Translations under genes and position numbers: made by a program
Part shown: piece by piece, positions 10,568 to 21,758 of the stretch
Position numbering within the stretch: the first letter of the stretch is position 1
How the letters are laid out: every line of letters begins with the position of its first letter
Assembly: GCA_012274445.1 (NCBI GenBank)
Contig: JAAROD010000033.1
Coordinates: 124,001-188,000, forward strand
Origin: Sclerotiophoma versabilis
Lineage: Eukaryota; Ascomycota; Dothideomycetes; Pleosporales; Didymellaceae
DNA: 64,000 bases
Reading direction: 5' to 3'
Notes under the pieces: model-generated
The model's input: only the letters and a program-made list of their open reading frames with translations
Databases searched by the model: none
What the model was told of the DNA's origin: nothing

Positions 10568-11434
10568 ATGCCTAAGAACCTCACCGTCGTCGTCACTGGC
10601 TCCAATCGCGGCATTGGCCAAGGCATCATCCAGCTCCTTGCGAAAACGCAACACACATCTCCTCTAAACATCATTGCAACCTCGCGTTCCGGCACAGACC
10701 TCGGAGTGCAGACCACACCGCCCAACTCAGTGCAGTACGCCAAACTCGACATTAGCGACAAATCATCCATTACCACTTTCCTCGAGAGCGTGAAGGACGT
10801 AGACATCCTAATCAACAACGCGGGCATCAACAACAACAACCAAGAAACCCCCGACCTCGCCGCTCAAACCATTCACGTCAATTACAAAGGCACGCGCGAC
10901 ATGTGCTGCAATTTCCTATCCGCGTCCGGAGGAAGAATCACAAGAATCATCAACGTGAGCTCCACCGCCTGCCAACTGAACAACTACGACGCCAGTGTCC
11001 AGCAGAAATTCCACTCCGTCAAGAGTGTTCAAGACGTCGACGCCCTAGCAGATGAGTACGTCGATGCCGTGCGCGCCGGCGGTGACGCTCAAGTGAAAGC
11101 GGGCTTCGGCTCGCCGCCAAAGAGTTACCAAGTTAGCAAAGCGCTCGTCAACGCCCTGACTGTTGTGCTGGCGCGTGATCATCCGCACGTGGCGATAAAT
11201 TGCTGCTGTCCTGGCTGGGTGGATACAGATATGGGACACCAAGTTGGCAGGCCGCCGAAGACGCTGGAGGAAGGAGCGAGGATCCCGGTGCGATTAGCGA
11301 TTGGTGAGCTCGGCAGCAAGGGTGATCAGGACGGTGGGCTTGGGGGGCGTCAGAGTGGTGAGCAGGTGAGCGGGAGGTACTTTGGGAATGAGGGGGTGAC
11401 CGATAGGGGATGGGGAAGGGCGAGGGAGTGGTGA
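10568..11434 (+). CDS. Short-chain dehydrogenase/reductase (carbonyl reductase-like)
   Basis: A single-exon 288-aa protein. The Rossmann cofactor motif TGSNRGIG is at residues 10-17, a LDISD segment typically contacts the adenine ring, NNAG is in ILINNAGINN, the catalytic serine lies in INVSS, and the Tyr-Lys pair is in YQVSK. CPGWVDTDMG follows as usual for carbonyl reductases of the CBR1 type, which are NADPH-dependent and cytosolic. The insertion between the active-site Ser and Tyr also fits that group. The C-terminus (GRYFGNEG) is the substrate-loop end. The gene follows the P450 on the same strand and shares a TTACGTCA element with it, so oxidation of a hydroxylated product is a plausible but unproved role. 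Confidence 0.9.
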   Translation: MPKNLTVVVTGSNRGIGQGIIQLLAKTQHTSPLNIIATSRSGTDLGVQTTPPNSVQYAKLDISDKSSITTFLESVKDVDILINNAGINNNNQETPDLAAQTIHVNYKGTRDMCCNFLSASGGRITRIINVSSTACQLNNYDASVQQKFHSVKSVQDVDALADEYVDAVRAGGDAQVKAGFGSPPKSYQVSKALVNALTVVLARDHPHVAINCCCPGWVDTDMGHQVGRPPKTLEEGARIPVRLAIGELGSKGDQDGGLGGRQSGEQVSGRYFGNEGVTDRGWGRAREW

Positions 11435-11697
11435 GGATCTTCAATGCGGTGATTGTTTCTTTGTCCCACCTAGTCGGGGACATGGAAGGCGCTGCCACTG
11501 TTAGGAATGGCGCAGAGGGATTTAACCTGACGACTATGGCTCCTTCATACCGACTATCTGCGTATCCGTGGGACATTGACCGGAGAGAGAATAGACGCAC
11601 TGTTTTGTATCTACATACACCCCAATGGGCCCAAGAATGGCGCTAGCAACGAGAATGCCTACATCGTCTATAAGGTGTCCAACGCGTGTTGGCTGAT

Positions 11698-13495
11698 CTA
11701 CAGCTCGTTGTGGGCAGGCGTATCGGGCTTCTTGACCTCGACCCCGCAGACCGCTGGTGTACCGACTTCCATCCTGTATACACACTTCTCTTCCTCAACG
11801 ATCTTCCAGATCTCGTCGTTTTCAGCACAGGCCAGAATAACAGTAGTACTACGGTTAGGACCGTTCCAGCAGTGCTGACCGTTCTCGTACTTCAGAGCGA
11901 TCCTCTCACCACTGCCCAGGCCTCGACCGTCAGCGGGCAAAGCCTCGTCGACCGTGACAATTTCAATCCTTGCAAAGTTACCCATGCCTGTGTGCGCGCC
12001 GCCTTTCTTTGGCTTCTGCGTTGTCTTGCTAAGGAAGCAGTGCTCGTACGTGTACTCGCCACTATCTTGGTCGACACAGCGGCCGTTGAGAGCGCGGAAG
12101 ATAGAATCAGGGCCGTAGTCTTTGGTGAGGTCTTCTTCATGCTTTGTGAGTTCGCTCTTGTCGTTGTCGAGCTCGCGTGATGCCGAGTCGAGCTGCGACT
12201 TGGCATCTGTAACGGCCTTCGATTCAGGACTGTCGGTGTTGGGGTTCGCCAGGATACCATTCTCGATCAGTGTAATTCGGAGCTCACGCAGCTTCGCGTC
12301 CACCCAGCCACGGACGGACTCGGGCAGGTAGTTTTCGAACTGGAAGACTGCCAGATTGTTAGTCAACGAACAGGCATAAAGATCGTGCGTTACTTACGGA
12401 CGTCAACATCTGACTCTTCGACGCTTTCGAACTCTTCCCACTTGATGGCACTCTCAGAATCAGGCTTCAGGATCTCATCAAGATCGCGATCGCGGGCTGC
12501 ATCTGACGCAGGCCAGTCTTGGGCAGCATAGTCTTCCCACGCCTTAACGGCGCGCTTGACACCCTCGTCGTTGAAATTGGGGTTGTATTCCTCCTTGAAG
12601 CGCCTCAACATGCTCTCGAGCTCATCGATTCTTCCCTTGGCTGCATCACGCTCTTTGCGCACCCGTTCGACGTTGTCGGTGAGCTCTTGGATCCTCTCCT
12701 TTGCCAGAGTAGCCAGCACTGTGATCTTTCCACCCTTGCCAGCGCCCTTGACCACCCTGCCCTTCTCCGCACGCTCGATATCTGCCAAGCTCTTGGCCAG
12801 GGCATCCACCTTCTTTGTCTGGCCTTCGATCTGGGTCTTCAGTGTCGTTATCCGGTCCTCGACCTCCTTCCTCAGGCGTGCGGACTCGTCTACCAGCTCC
12901 TTCCGCTTCTGGCGGGCATTGTTCAAGCTCTTCTGTCGCGCTTCGTCCTGCTTTCTCCACTCCTTGCCGATTGTTGCACACTTGTCTGGGCACTTGACGC
13001 CGCCGACGCCGTCGTATTCGTCGCTGCCGTCGCAGCAGAGCTCGTAGTCGCACTTGCCGTCGTTGACGTTCGTGAAGGGAATGTAGCTTGGAATATGGCC
13101 CTTATTCTTGCAATAGAATCCAGGCAAGGCTAGTGTTTCGTCGAACGCTCCGGGCTCTCTTCGAGAGGGCTGTGGTGGGGAGAGCGGGGAGATGTACGAG
13201 CACGCAGAGGTGCCAGGTTCGTCAGAGCCGTCGGGGCAATCGCAGTAGTCGTCATTCAATCGGGCAATGTCGAGTTTGATGCTAGGATTCGAGATACAAG
13301 TGAATGTCTCAGAATCTTTGTAAAATTTGGCGACTGTGGCTCAAAGTCAGCTTTCGGTCACATAGATAGCTTCAGTCTGAGGAGCGTACACTCAGGACCT
13401 ACTCCACGGGGCCGTGCAGGGTCAGCTGCCGCATTTGTGGTGCTGGCAAGAAGCGGAAGCAATAGAGCAATCGATGAGAGTGTCTGTCTCCCCAT
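11698..13495 (-). CDS. Glucosidase II beta subunit (ER N-glycan processing)
   Basis: Three exons, 13495-13390, 13333-12398 and 12347-11698, give 563 aa; introns are 56 nt (GTACGC..CACAG) and 50 nt (GTAAGT, CTAAC, GCAG). A signal peptide (MGRQTLSSIALLLPLLA) is followed by two LDL-receptor-A-like Cys/Asp repeats (YCDCPDGSDEPG, LCCDGSDEYDG), a long Glu/Lys-rich coiled coil with the GxGK-rich segment, and a C-terminal MRH (PRKCSH) domain with its paired cysteines (NGRCVD, YEHCFL, GQHCWNG, ILACAEN, KCVYRMEV, AVCGV). The chain ends in HNEL, an apparent ER-retrieval signal. The protein holds the catalytic alpha subunit in the ER and recognises mannose so that glucose residues are trimmed from N-glycans in the calnexin cycle. 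It faces the SDR gene tail to tail, 263 bp apart. Confidence 0.93.
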
Positions 13496-16400
13496 ATTGC
13501 CTTCTGTGTGGAGGAATTAGAGCTCCAAATGCTGGAGCAGCTCTGAACATGTGGCAGTAAGAGGGTCCAGTGGCCCGTGCATTTGGCGGTTTCATCTCTC
13601 CACACCGACTTGACGACCTCCATCATCATCGATTGACAACCTTGATGGGGTACGCAACCGATGCAAACAACAGAGGAAGGGGCTTGGATCTATGTGTATC
13701 AATGGTTTGCATTCTGCCGTGACCTCAGTATTTCAGCGGCATGTATTGTTTCAGATGTTCCAAAGATTGACGTTGCGACAACTGCAACATTGATCTACTT
13801 CTGGAGCCTGATTCAGGCATTGTTACTTGAATTCAAATTTCCCCATCTGAGTTATCTTACCGTTCCTTCTTAAAAGCCTCCATTGAGTTGCTTCATCTCA
13901 AAATCCCCCACATCTAAAGTACCGCAAACGCAAGATTGGCATCGAGGTTATCCTAGATCGGACCATATAGCCAATTACGCCCCTCAACTCCGTACCACAC
14001 GCCCTCGACTGACAGTTTAAGAGCGAATAATGCTTGAAGTGCTCCCGCAACTTATTGGAAGGCGCAGTCCATGCAGACGCCCAGCGCGACCTCTCATTGC
14101 TCGGTTTAGTATGCTTTGAATATCTGGCATGCATGGATATGACCACCTAGTAGGATCGCGGTGCATTTCGTTTGCCATGCGCGGCATTTGATCACTTATG
14201 ATGGGATGCACGCTTTGCAGGTATGTGAAGTGTCATTCTGCTTCCTACCACGATCAATCACATCGACGTCTACAACATCATCTTTCAACTCTGGTAACTA
14301 CACCTCACGTCACATTTCAAATTCTCTAGCATGCTTTATGCAGTTAAAGATAAGGTGGACTGAGAACCGCCATGCCAAAGCATACCGTGGCCGCCGTACG
14401 GTACACGGTAGCATGCAGCAAGTGTGCTATCGTTCATCAGCCAGGTGCTTGCGCGAAGTTCGATGGCCTCCATGGCGTGAGCTGTGAGGTTGATACGGCG
14501 CTGTTGCCTGATTGTGGTGAGTGTCAACAGTAGTTGAGCGATGTGAGAAACGACGGGGACTTTCAAGGAGGCAGTCAATAAGAATGTAATGATAGGCGTG
14601 ACGACGTTTGAGCGATGTAGTGATGTGTGCAAGTGATGGGAGAACGAAGAAACGTGGTGAGGTGAGATGAGACGTCTGTTTGTTTGTACATCCTACCTCA
14701 CGGTTGTCGTACCTGCTGCCGATGGCATTAGACAGCAGACAGACCTAAGACATGTACATGCCTTCACTGCTTCTCCAACGCATCGTGCTTGCCTCTTCGC
14801 TCCCAACAAGCACCAAGCTGATTTGTGTGGTGCAGTGATCTTAGCACAACTATCTGCGCGTGTTTATAGCCTGGCACCATTACTTGATGGGAACCTGAAG
14901 CGAGTCTGAATATCGTGATTATTCCCTGAGTAAGAACAGTAGGCATGTTGGGTCCAGCAAGGTGAGTCAACGTTAATTGTTCGGACATTATGTTAGACGC
15001 AATGTAATGGTAATTTAGATTGAGCAGGTTGAAGGTGCTGCGCACAGGGTTAAGATCACATCGTCGATGCATGCACTTGCATCAGCATCGTCATTGTACT
15101 CTTGCTGTCCGGATTGATTCGGATGCATGCATCTGCAGACAGAGGAGGGTACCTGACTGTCACATGGAAACTACGGCTCACTAGAAGAGACATACGCAAG
15201 ACGATCTTGGAGTCTCGAATCACGATGTGCGACTTGATCTGCAAGCCCGCCAGCAAAAATTCGGACGACCAATTTTAATTTCGGTCATCTCTTGGCAGGG
15301 ATGGTCAGTTGAGCGGAATTGCCGTTGACGTCACAGCTATTCGGCTCACCTTTCGAAGTTTGGACCGAGTGAGAGGGAAGAGGAGCCGGCAGGTGCATGA
15401 GCATTCGGCAGCGTGGTATTCAACGTCTTGCCGAATGAAGCCAAATGAGACTGCGCTGCTTGCTGCAGCAGTCGAGTTATGTGAAACATCAATGTTGTCA
15501 ATAATCACCGCGCGGCCTGGCCGGCGACGATAGCTGCAGCGATAATGCTCGAGGATGGAGTTCGCTGGCATCCAGAGTGGAGTGGGTTCGCTCTCATCAT
15601 TCATAGATCGTACGTGTCTCGCCGAAGGACAAGGTTCGCGCCGTGGAGTGTCTTCCGGTCCTCCGCACGTTTCGACATCCAGACCAGCGATTAGATTTGA
15701 CCTTACCTCATCAGCAATTTCTCGGGCCCTTTGTGCGAACTTGTAGCGTGCTCATCGCGTGTCGAATTGCTAAATCAGCCAATAGGAAGCTCGTGTCTGG
15801 CAGGGCTGAGATAGCGCAGATCCTGGTCTAATTTCGCAGACGGCAGGCAGATGGATCGCCATTCGCATCGCGGATGCGGTAGCGAGTCTTACACCGGTGT
15901 AGACCAACGGGATATACTCAACCGTACAATGTGAATGGTTCGGCTTGCTGTTGAATTTCCGGGCTGCCGGTAGTAGTCATCACAAGTGGACGCCGTTGGG
16001 AGGTCTTCCCGTGTTCGCCAATCCATGCCACGTGAGGGCAAGCAAGAGTGTTTGTCTTGCCGTCAGGGCCGATGCTGACTCTATATCTGCTGCAACGGTG
16101 TTCGAGCGGGAACGGGAGTCAATCTGTTGAGTGCGGTTTGAGGTCTGCCCCACTACTCCTACGGTGATGAGGAAAGTGATGTCGCTGCCGAGGACAGGTA
16201 AGAAAAAATAAGACGTGATTAGATGCACCTCGTGTTAAGAATCTGCAGCAGGGAACGGCAGGTAGTAGGCGCGGAAGGAATGAAAGTCGTATCGATGCCG
16301 GGATACTTGCCACGTGCCATGGGGGAGATGAGAAGCGCAGGAGGCGTCTTGGAGACAGAGGTACAGTCGCAGTGCCTTCTGGGGGGGGGGGGGGGCTCCC

Positions 16401-18131
16401 TGTAGTGTTGACTGTGATCAGCTTCGTTGGTGCTCCAGAGGTGCTCGGCCATGTTGCCTATAGACTTGAAGTGATGCAGAGAAAGGAGAAATGGTAAGAC
16501 AATGAGCGGTTAGGCCAGGAGGTCGTGGTGGCCAGGGCAATGGTTCACGGGTGATTCGTCCGCCTGGTAGGTTTAGCGGCTTCGAGTACCCGTGGACGCA
16601 GTGGGCGTTTGACCCTGAGCGTCAGGAGAAGTCGCGCCCCCGCATTCGCTCGCGGGCGTGCAGTCTCTCATTAATGAAATCAAATTGATGAAATCAAGTG
16701 TAGACTGTGCGGTACGGGATTTGTTGTTTTTCCAAAACACCATCAGCATGACGGTGAAAGAGGGAAGGGCTTTGGTGATGGACTGCCGATGGGGCAAAGC
16801 GTGCGGGAGGGGCTGCAGATACAGTCGACGGGTCCCAGCCTTTGCGTTTCAGGGGAGCTCGCGTCCCAATTGGCTACAGATGTTTCGCTGCAGCTCACGT
16901 CACGGCGCGCAAGTGGCTTCGCCGTTGTCACAGTCGCCGCCGCTGTCGTCCACAGAGGTTCGAGATGGTGCAATGCAGGCTCTGAGTCGTGCGCGGCGAG
17001 CCGTGAAGGTGAGGCATTCGTGGTTTGTTTGTTGTGCTAGGGGAAGCTGGAATGCACAGTGCGCGACCGCGGACAGGCGCTACGCCCGCTAGCACCTGTT
17101 GTTTTTTCTTTTCTCACCACTCCCCTTCACCGTCCGCATCCCCTGGGACGGCGCAGGTTTGGGCTGATGAGGCAGCCAGGCGTGCTCGATCAGGATGCCT
17201 GCCGCCGCAGTGGGCAGAGAACCGACGCCGGCATATGGCCCGCGCGGCACGTCCGCGGTGGACGTGTCGCAAATGTGCCCCATGCATGCGGAAATGAAGT
17301 TAGTGGAAATGAACCTTGTTCCTAGTCGATTTGCTTGTCACTCCCCCAGGCCCAGTATCTGCAGCCCACGCTCCTTCAAGGCCTCTGCCGTCCCTCTGGT
17401 CGGGAGATCTGCTGCACATTCCTTTCCTTCACTGCCAAACACCCGCAGCGCGTGTGCCCACACTCTTTCGCCCGTTACCTCCAGCTGTTTACGCTCCTTA
17501 ATTGCAACTCGCTGCCACAATCTACTATTTACACGCCCTGCCGCCAACCGAGAAACCCTTTGTGACCAGCCCACAGAAGTGTTAGAGACACGGCTCGACC
17601 AAGACAACATACCTCGCACGCATTCCGGGACAAGGAAACATCAAAAACACTGCGCCGCCACAAGCCCTGCTGGCTGTTCCTGCCTCGACACTCGACCAAT
17701 ACATGGAGCTCGCGCCTGCTCCTTGCTCCTGAACCGGCACTCCTTGCCCACGGACACAACGTGCTTGAAGGCGCAGACCGTCTGGAGACTTGGGTACGTC
17801 GATACAAGCTCTCTACGTTTGTACATGACACCATGTATTGTGTATGCAAGACGTATGCAGGGTCCATCACTAATGCAACCCGCGCGATCAATAGGCTTCC
17901 CACTTCCCACCCTCTCTACCAATCGCCAGCATCGCCTGAACCAACACTTTTCCTGACAGCCACGCTACTAGCTACCGTGTGATAATACAACACTACGTGT
18001 AGCTTCACACCTTCGTAAGACACCCTTGCCATGGTCCACCCGTGCATCCCTTGAAGGACCGGCTCTGCATTTAGCCACCTTCTGTCCGCAATACACGTAA
18101 CTGATCAGTCTCAGACAGTCAGGCCACCACA
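13496..18131. other. 4.6-kb stretch with no recognisable gene
   Basis: Open frames here are short, overlap on both strands and show no domain features. It holds a 15-base G run at 16381-16395. The last kilobase (about 17.1-18.13 kb) is rich in pyrimidine tracts and probably includes a long leader of the gene at 18132; a 253-codon frame at 17195-17956 falls there and has low-complexity composition typical of chance translation. An RNA gene could be hidden here but none was seen. Confidence 0.4.
16381..16395. repeat. Homopolymer run of 15 G
   Basis: Fifteen consecutive G bases, prone to length error in sequencing and replication. Confidence 0.85.
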
Positions 18132-21100
18132 ATGGGGTTTCTAAGTAGAAGAAAGGAGAAGGCGTCCGAGGACGATGCATCTATCACAAAGAAGACAAAG
18201 AAGGGCAAGAAGAACCAGCAGGAAGAAGTCAAACCAGATTTCGATCTGGGCTCAGCACTGCCGAGCACAGATGACTTCAGGACAAGTCTGATCCTGCCTG
18301 GCCTGTCCACGCGCTTCAGTATGTTGAGAGAGCAGGACGACCCGAGCTCAAAGATTGGCAAAGCGAGCGACGACAGCGTTCTTACACCAAAACGTTCATC
18401 TCGACTGCATGAATTCGGCTTCGCCCCCGGTGGGCTCTCTGATATTGCCGAAGTGTCGTCTCTCAGCGGATCCGTCCGGCCACCATTCGCCGTCGAACGC
18501 ACAAACTCATTTGACAGCGAGAGGACTGGAGATGAATCGGGAGCTAACATGATGAGCCGGGCTAGGCCTGGGGAGGGCAACGTGCTGTTCGGTGGCCGTC
18601 AGAAGATTTACATGATCTCTAACAACAGCAGTTCCAAGGGGCTAGGACGAACGCTGTATGACGACGATGTGAACATGTCAGCCTACCAGCGCATACGTGC
18701 AGAAGAGAAGGAGAGATTAAGACAGGAGGCAGAAGCACTGAATGACCAACACTCAGAGCCTTCGAGTCCAACAACTCTCAGCCAGAAGAGGGAAACCTCG
18801 TCGTCTACAACCTCTGGCCTTGAGAACACACGCACATCGACAGCTGCGACATCGATAGCATCTCAGAGCGCTAGCGATGCCCATGTAACTTCGCCAGTCC
18901 TTCCACCGTCCGCGGGGCCTTTCTCACCGGCCGATGTGAACCGCTCAACGACTAAAGCACGGAGACTTTATGACCAGGGACTCGACCAGCACATCCAGGA
19001 GCAACAATCATCGGCCATAAACAGACTGAACTCGATACAGAGAGCTCGCGCGCCAACAGGACGGTTGACTCCGCCAATCCCACTTTCTCAAACACGATCT
19101 GCCACGAACCTGAATGACCGATTCCACCGGGGCCCTATGTTTCGCTCAGACAGTCCAAATGCGATGGGCCACCCTGGTGTCGTGCGCAAGAACTCTCAGC
19201 TCTCCAGTGGTGGCTCCAGCCCTGTTATATCGCAATCACAATCGCCTCCGCCGGCCAGCCCGGTGATCAGTGATCACGGGGAGAAGCAGCCTCTAACTGC
19301 TGCTCTCCAGCAGGGTGATCGTGGTAAGGCGACCGCAATGGGTGCATTTAACAAGCCCAAGGAGGCTTTCAGCGAGCAACAATACGCGGAGCGTCTACGC
19401 CGTATGCAATCCGACCGAGAAGTGCCCCGAGAAATACCTGGATTCCCAGCTCCCGTCATGGAACCGGTGCTGCCCAAGTCTGAAAAGTCACCTCCCAGGA
19501 AGCCAACGCTTCGGGAGCGTGCAGAGCAAGAAAAGCGAAAGAGAGCTGAAAGCATAGGACGGCAGAGGGCAGAGTCGTCTGCATCCTCCGCTGAGTCGAG
19601 TCAGGCTACAGCAGGTGTTTCCGCTTTTCAGGCTGCTGCGAATCGGATGAAAGCTGTCGCCAACGCCACGCAGACTCACCCTTCGGCTTCATCTCCGCAG
19701 TTTTCTCAGCAGAGATCACCCCATGAGCAATCAGGCGTGACTTTCTTTACCGCGCAGGACTCTGGCGACGATGAAGAGCCAGCTTCAACAAGGCCTACTA
19801 CCGCTCGTACCACGGAGACTGCTCGTCGCTTTGAGAACCTGCCTGTAGCAACTGGTCCAGCACCTCCCATCTTTGAGCATCCCGCTATGCGATCTCGTAA
19901 CGTGTCAGAGGAGCATGTTCCGCAGACAGTCTCTCAAGCTCCTAGCCCCATACCATATCAAGGTTTTTCGCCTAGGTCCGACCAAGGGACAGACAGGGGG
20001 GTAGATTCGCCTACACTGGGACCCAACAATGGCGGCCTTAGTGGTCTGATTCGTCAACATCTTCGCAGCGACAGCAACGTGTCTTCCAACTACGGTGAGC
20101 CTTATGGAAACACGGCTGCACCGGTTGGCCTTGCAATACAGACCCATGACATCGGTCTGCAGCCACAACAGCCCAGCTCTGATTCTGCTACACCAGCGCC
20201 CTCTACCTACAGCCATTCAAACCCCTGGGATTTGGACGACCTTGACAACCCGTCTCGCAATGAGCGCGGCAGCTTCAGCTCAAGCAGTCCTGTCGACGGA
20301 CAGCGGATGCCACCCAACAACGCCAATCTTGGCCAGCAATGGGACTCTCGGAGGAACCACGAACGCATCGCTAGCAACGAAACAGAGGCAGAACACGAAG
20401 CCTTTCAGCGCGATCTCGCCCAGCGTCAGCGCGTCATACAAGAGAACCTACGCGCCAGGGCAGAGGGTCGTTCTACAAGTCCATCACCTGGGCCTTCCGG
20501 GGGATTGAAGAATGCTCTGAACATGCTCCGCGCCAAGTCCAGCCGCGAGTCGTTTGCAGTTGTCGAGAGACAGCAGCCCGACGTGCAACACAAAGGTTTG
20601 CGAAAGGTGGCTTTAGGAACTGGTGCAGGTAACGCTAGTACTACCTCGCTCGTTGGCTCCTTCATCGGCGAACACTGGAAGGCTGAGATGCCCTCTTTAA
20701 AGTCTAAGACTTCACGTTTGGGCCAACAGAACGACCAAGACTCGCATCACGACTTCGAAAGCCGAAAGCGATCTGGAACTGACAGCAGCAGGATGGGTCG
20801 ACCGGTAGGTCGCTCGCCTCCTATGACGAGCAGGAGCACTACACGTGAGCGTTCCGGTTCTGGTACTTCGTCTGGCCGATCACGGAGCCGTACTGGTCAG
20901 TACCGCGATGAGATTGACAGCGCTTACCCTTTGCCCTCGGACAGGCCATCGACTGATAGCCAGAGTCGTACGCGCTCGCGTAGTAACAGCTACTTTGAGT
21001 CGAAACATTTGCTCCCAATCCAGACGAACGCATCCCACCCTCCGCTCCCAATCCCTTCTGGAATCCCTCAGCCAAAGTACTCGCCAGGCATGCCCATCTC

Positions 21101-21758
21101 ACCAAGACCTTCCCCTGGCGGCTATAACAGCCCAAGCGTGAACGCTTACCAACCTCAATCTTCGCCAGTGCCTCCCTTCTCCGCCACCCCCACTCCTCCC
21201 ACTTCAAACCCTACGACACCGAACGCGGCCGCCTTCGCACCGGGCGCTGTCCAGTCTGTCATGAGGAAGGGCATGTTGCGCAAGAAGTCGATTGCCAAGT
21301 CGGAAATCTCAGAGCCAGTCTTCTTGTCTACCACCTCTGAAATCGACACAGTCAACCTTCCTGCTGGAGCGTCATTGAAGAACGGATCTGAGCCATATGT
21401 GCCACCGCCGGTTCCACCAATCAACCCAATGAGGCGCCGTTTTGGTTTCGGTCGTTCTGACAGCGATAAGTCTTCTGATGGACCAACAAGCCACTCCGAC
21501 CTTGAAGCTCCACGAGCCCCCTACACCGAGCCAACACGTACAAACTCAATTGATACTGGAAGCCAAATTCCACAACCCAGAAACCGACTTAGGAAGAGTT
21601 CAAGCGAAAGCAAGAGCCTGCATAGCATGGCGCAAGGTCAGACTGGAACTGTACCGGCCATGCCTCCTGCAGGCTTCCTTGGACGCAACAATGCCGCTCC
21701 TCGCCCCATCAACGAGCAACCCATCGCTCAGCAGAACATGGACGGTGCCATGTTCTAA
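18132..21758 (+). CDS. Large Ser/Pro-rich disordered protein, function unknown
   Basis: A single 1208-codon frame without introns. The family is not one I can name. The N-terminus is basic (MGFLSRRKEKASEDDASITKK). A more conserved-looking block lies at about residues 145-200 (GNVLFGGRQKIYMISNN, GLGRTLYDDDVNMSAYQRIR), followed by a charged helix (EEKERLRQEAEAL). Other helical pieces are EQQYAERLRRMQSDRE, RERAEQEKRKRAES near residue 460, and FQRDLAQRQRVIQENLRARA near 760. Most of the rest is Ser/Pro/Thr/Gln-rich linker with many SP and RSxS sites, suggesting heavy phosphorylation. The strongly coding composition and length make the gene secure; a scaffold or cortical/cytoskeletal role would be a guess. 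Confidence 0.85.
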   Translation: MGFLSRRKEKASEDDASITKKTKKGKKNQQEEVKPDFDLGSALPSTDDFRTSLILPGLSTRFSMLREQDDPSSKIGKASDDSVLTPKRSSRLHEFGFAPGGLSDIAEVSSLSGSVRPPFAVERTNSFDSERTGDESGANMMSRARPGEGNVLFGGRQKIYMISNNSSSKGLGRTLYDDDVNMSAYQRIRAEEKERLRQEAEALNDQHSEPSSPTTLSQKRETSSSTTSGLENTRTSTAATSIASQSASDAHVTSPVLPPSAGPFSPADVNRSTTKARRLYDQGLDQHIQEQQSSAINRLNSIQRARAPTGRLTPPIPLSQTRSATNLNDRFHRGPMFRSDSPNAMGHPGVVRKNSQLSSGGSSPVISQSQSPPPASPVISDHGEKQPLTAALQQGDRGKATAMGAFNKPKEAFSEQQYAERLRRMQSDREVPREIPGFPAPVMEPVLPKSEKSPPRKPTLRERAEQEKRKRAESIGRQRAESSASSAESSQATAGVSAFQAAANRMKAVANATQTHPSASSPQFSQQRSPHEQSGVTFFTAQDSGDDEEPASTRPTTARTTETARRFENLPVATGPAPPIFEHPAMRSRNVSEEHVPQTVSQAPSPIPYQGFSPRSDQGTDRGVDSPTLGPNNGGLSGLIRQHLRSDSNVSSNYGEPYGNTAAPVGLAIQTHDIGLQPQQPSSDSATPAPSTYSHSNPWDLDDLDNPSRNERGSFSSSSPVDGQRMPPNNANLGQQWDSRRNHERIASNETEAEHEAFQRDLAQRQRVIQENLRARAEGRSTSPSPGPSGGLKNALNMLRAKSSRESFAVVERQQPDVQHKGLRKVALGTGAGNASTTSLVGSFIGEHWKAEMPSLKSKTSRLGQQNDQDSHHDFESRKRSGTDSSRMGRPVGRSPPMTSRSTTRERSGSGTSSGRSRSRTGQYRDEIDSAYPLPSDRPSTDSQSRTRSRSNSYFESKHLLPIQTNASHPPLPIPSGIPQPKYSPGMPISPRPSPGGYNSPSVNAYQPQSSPVPPFSATPTPPTSNPTTPNAAAFAPGAVQSVMRKGMLRKKSIAKSEISEPVFLSTTSEIDTVNLPAGASLKNGSEPYVPPPVPPINPMRRRFGFGRSDSDKSSDGPTSHSDLEAPRAPYTEPTRTNSIDTGSQIPQPRNRLRKSSSESKSLHSMAQGQTGTVPAMPPAGFLGRNNAAPRPINEQPIAQQNMDGAMF

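Noticed and set aside
4000..12000. RiPP precursor with repeated cores near the UstYa-like gene
   Set aside because: I looked for a secreted ORF with repeats separated by KR/KK and found none; the RDSVT repeats in the 4189 gene are not of that kind.
16560..16630. Possible tRNA B-box-like GCTTCGAGTACCC
   Set aside because: No matching A box or acceptor stem at the right distance.
17195..17956. 253-codon open frame upstream of the 1208-aa gene
   Set aside because: Pro/Ser/Arg/Cys-rich mixture without domain or family features, overlapped by other frames on both strands; more likely leader or spacer.
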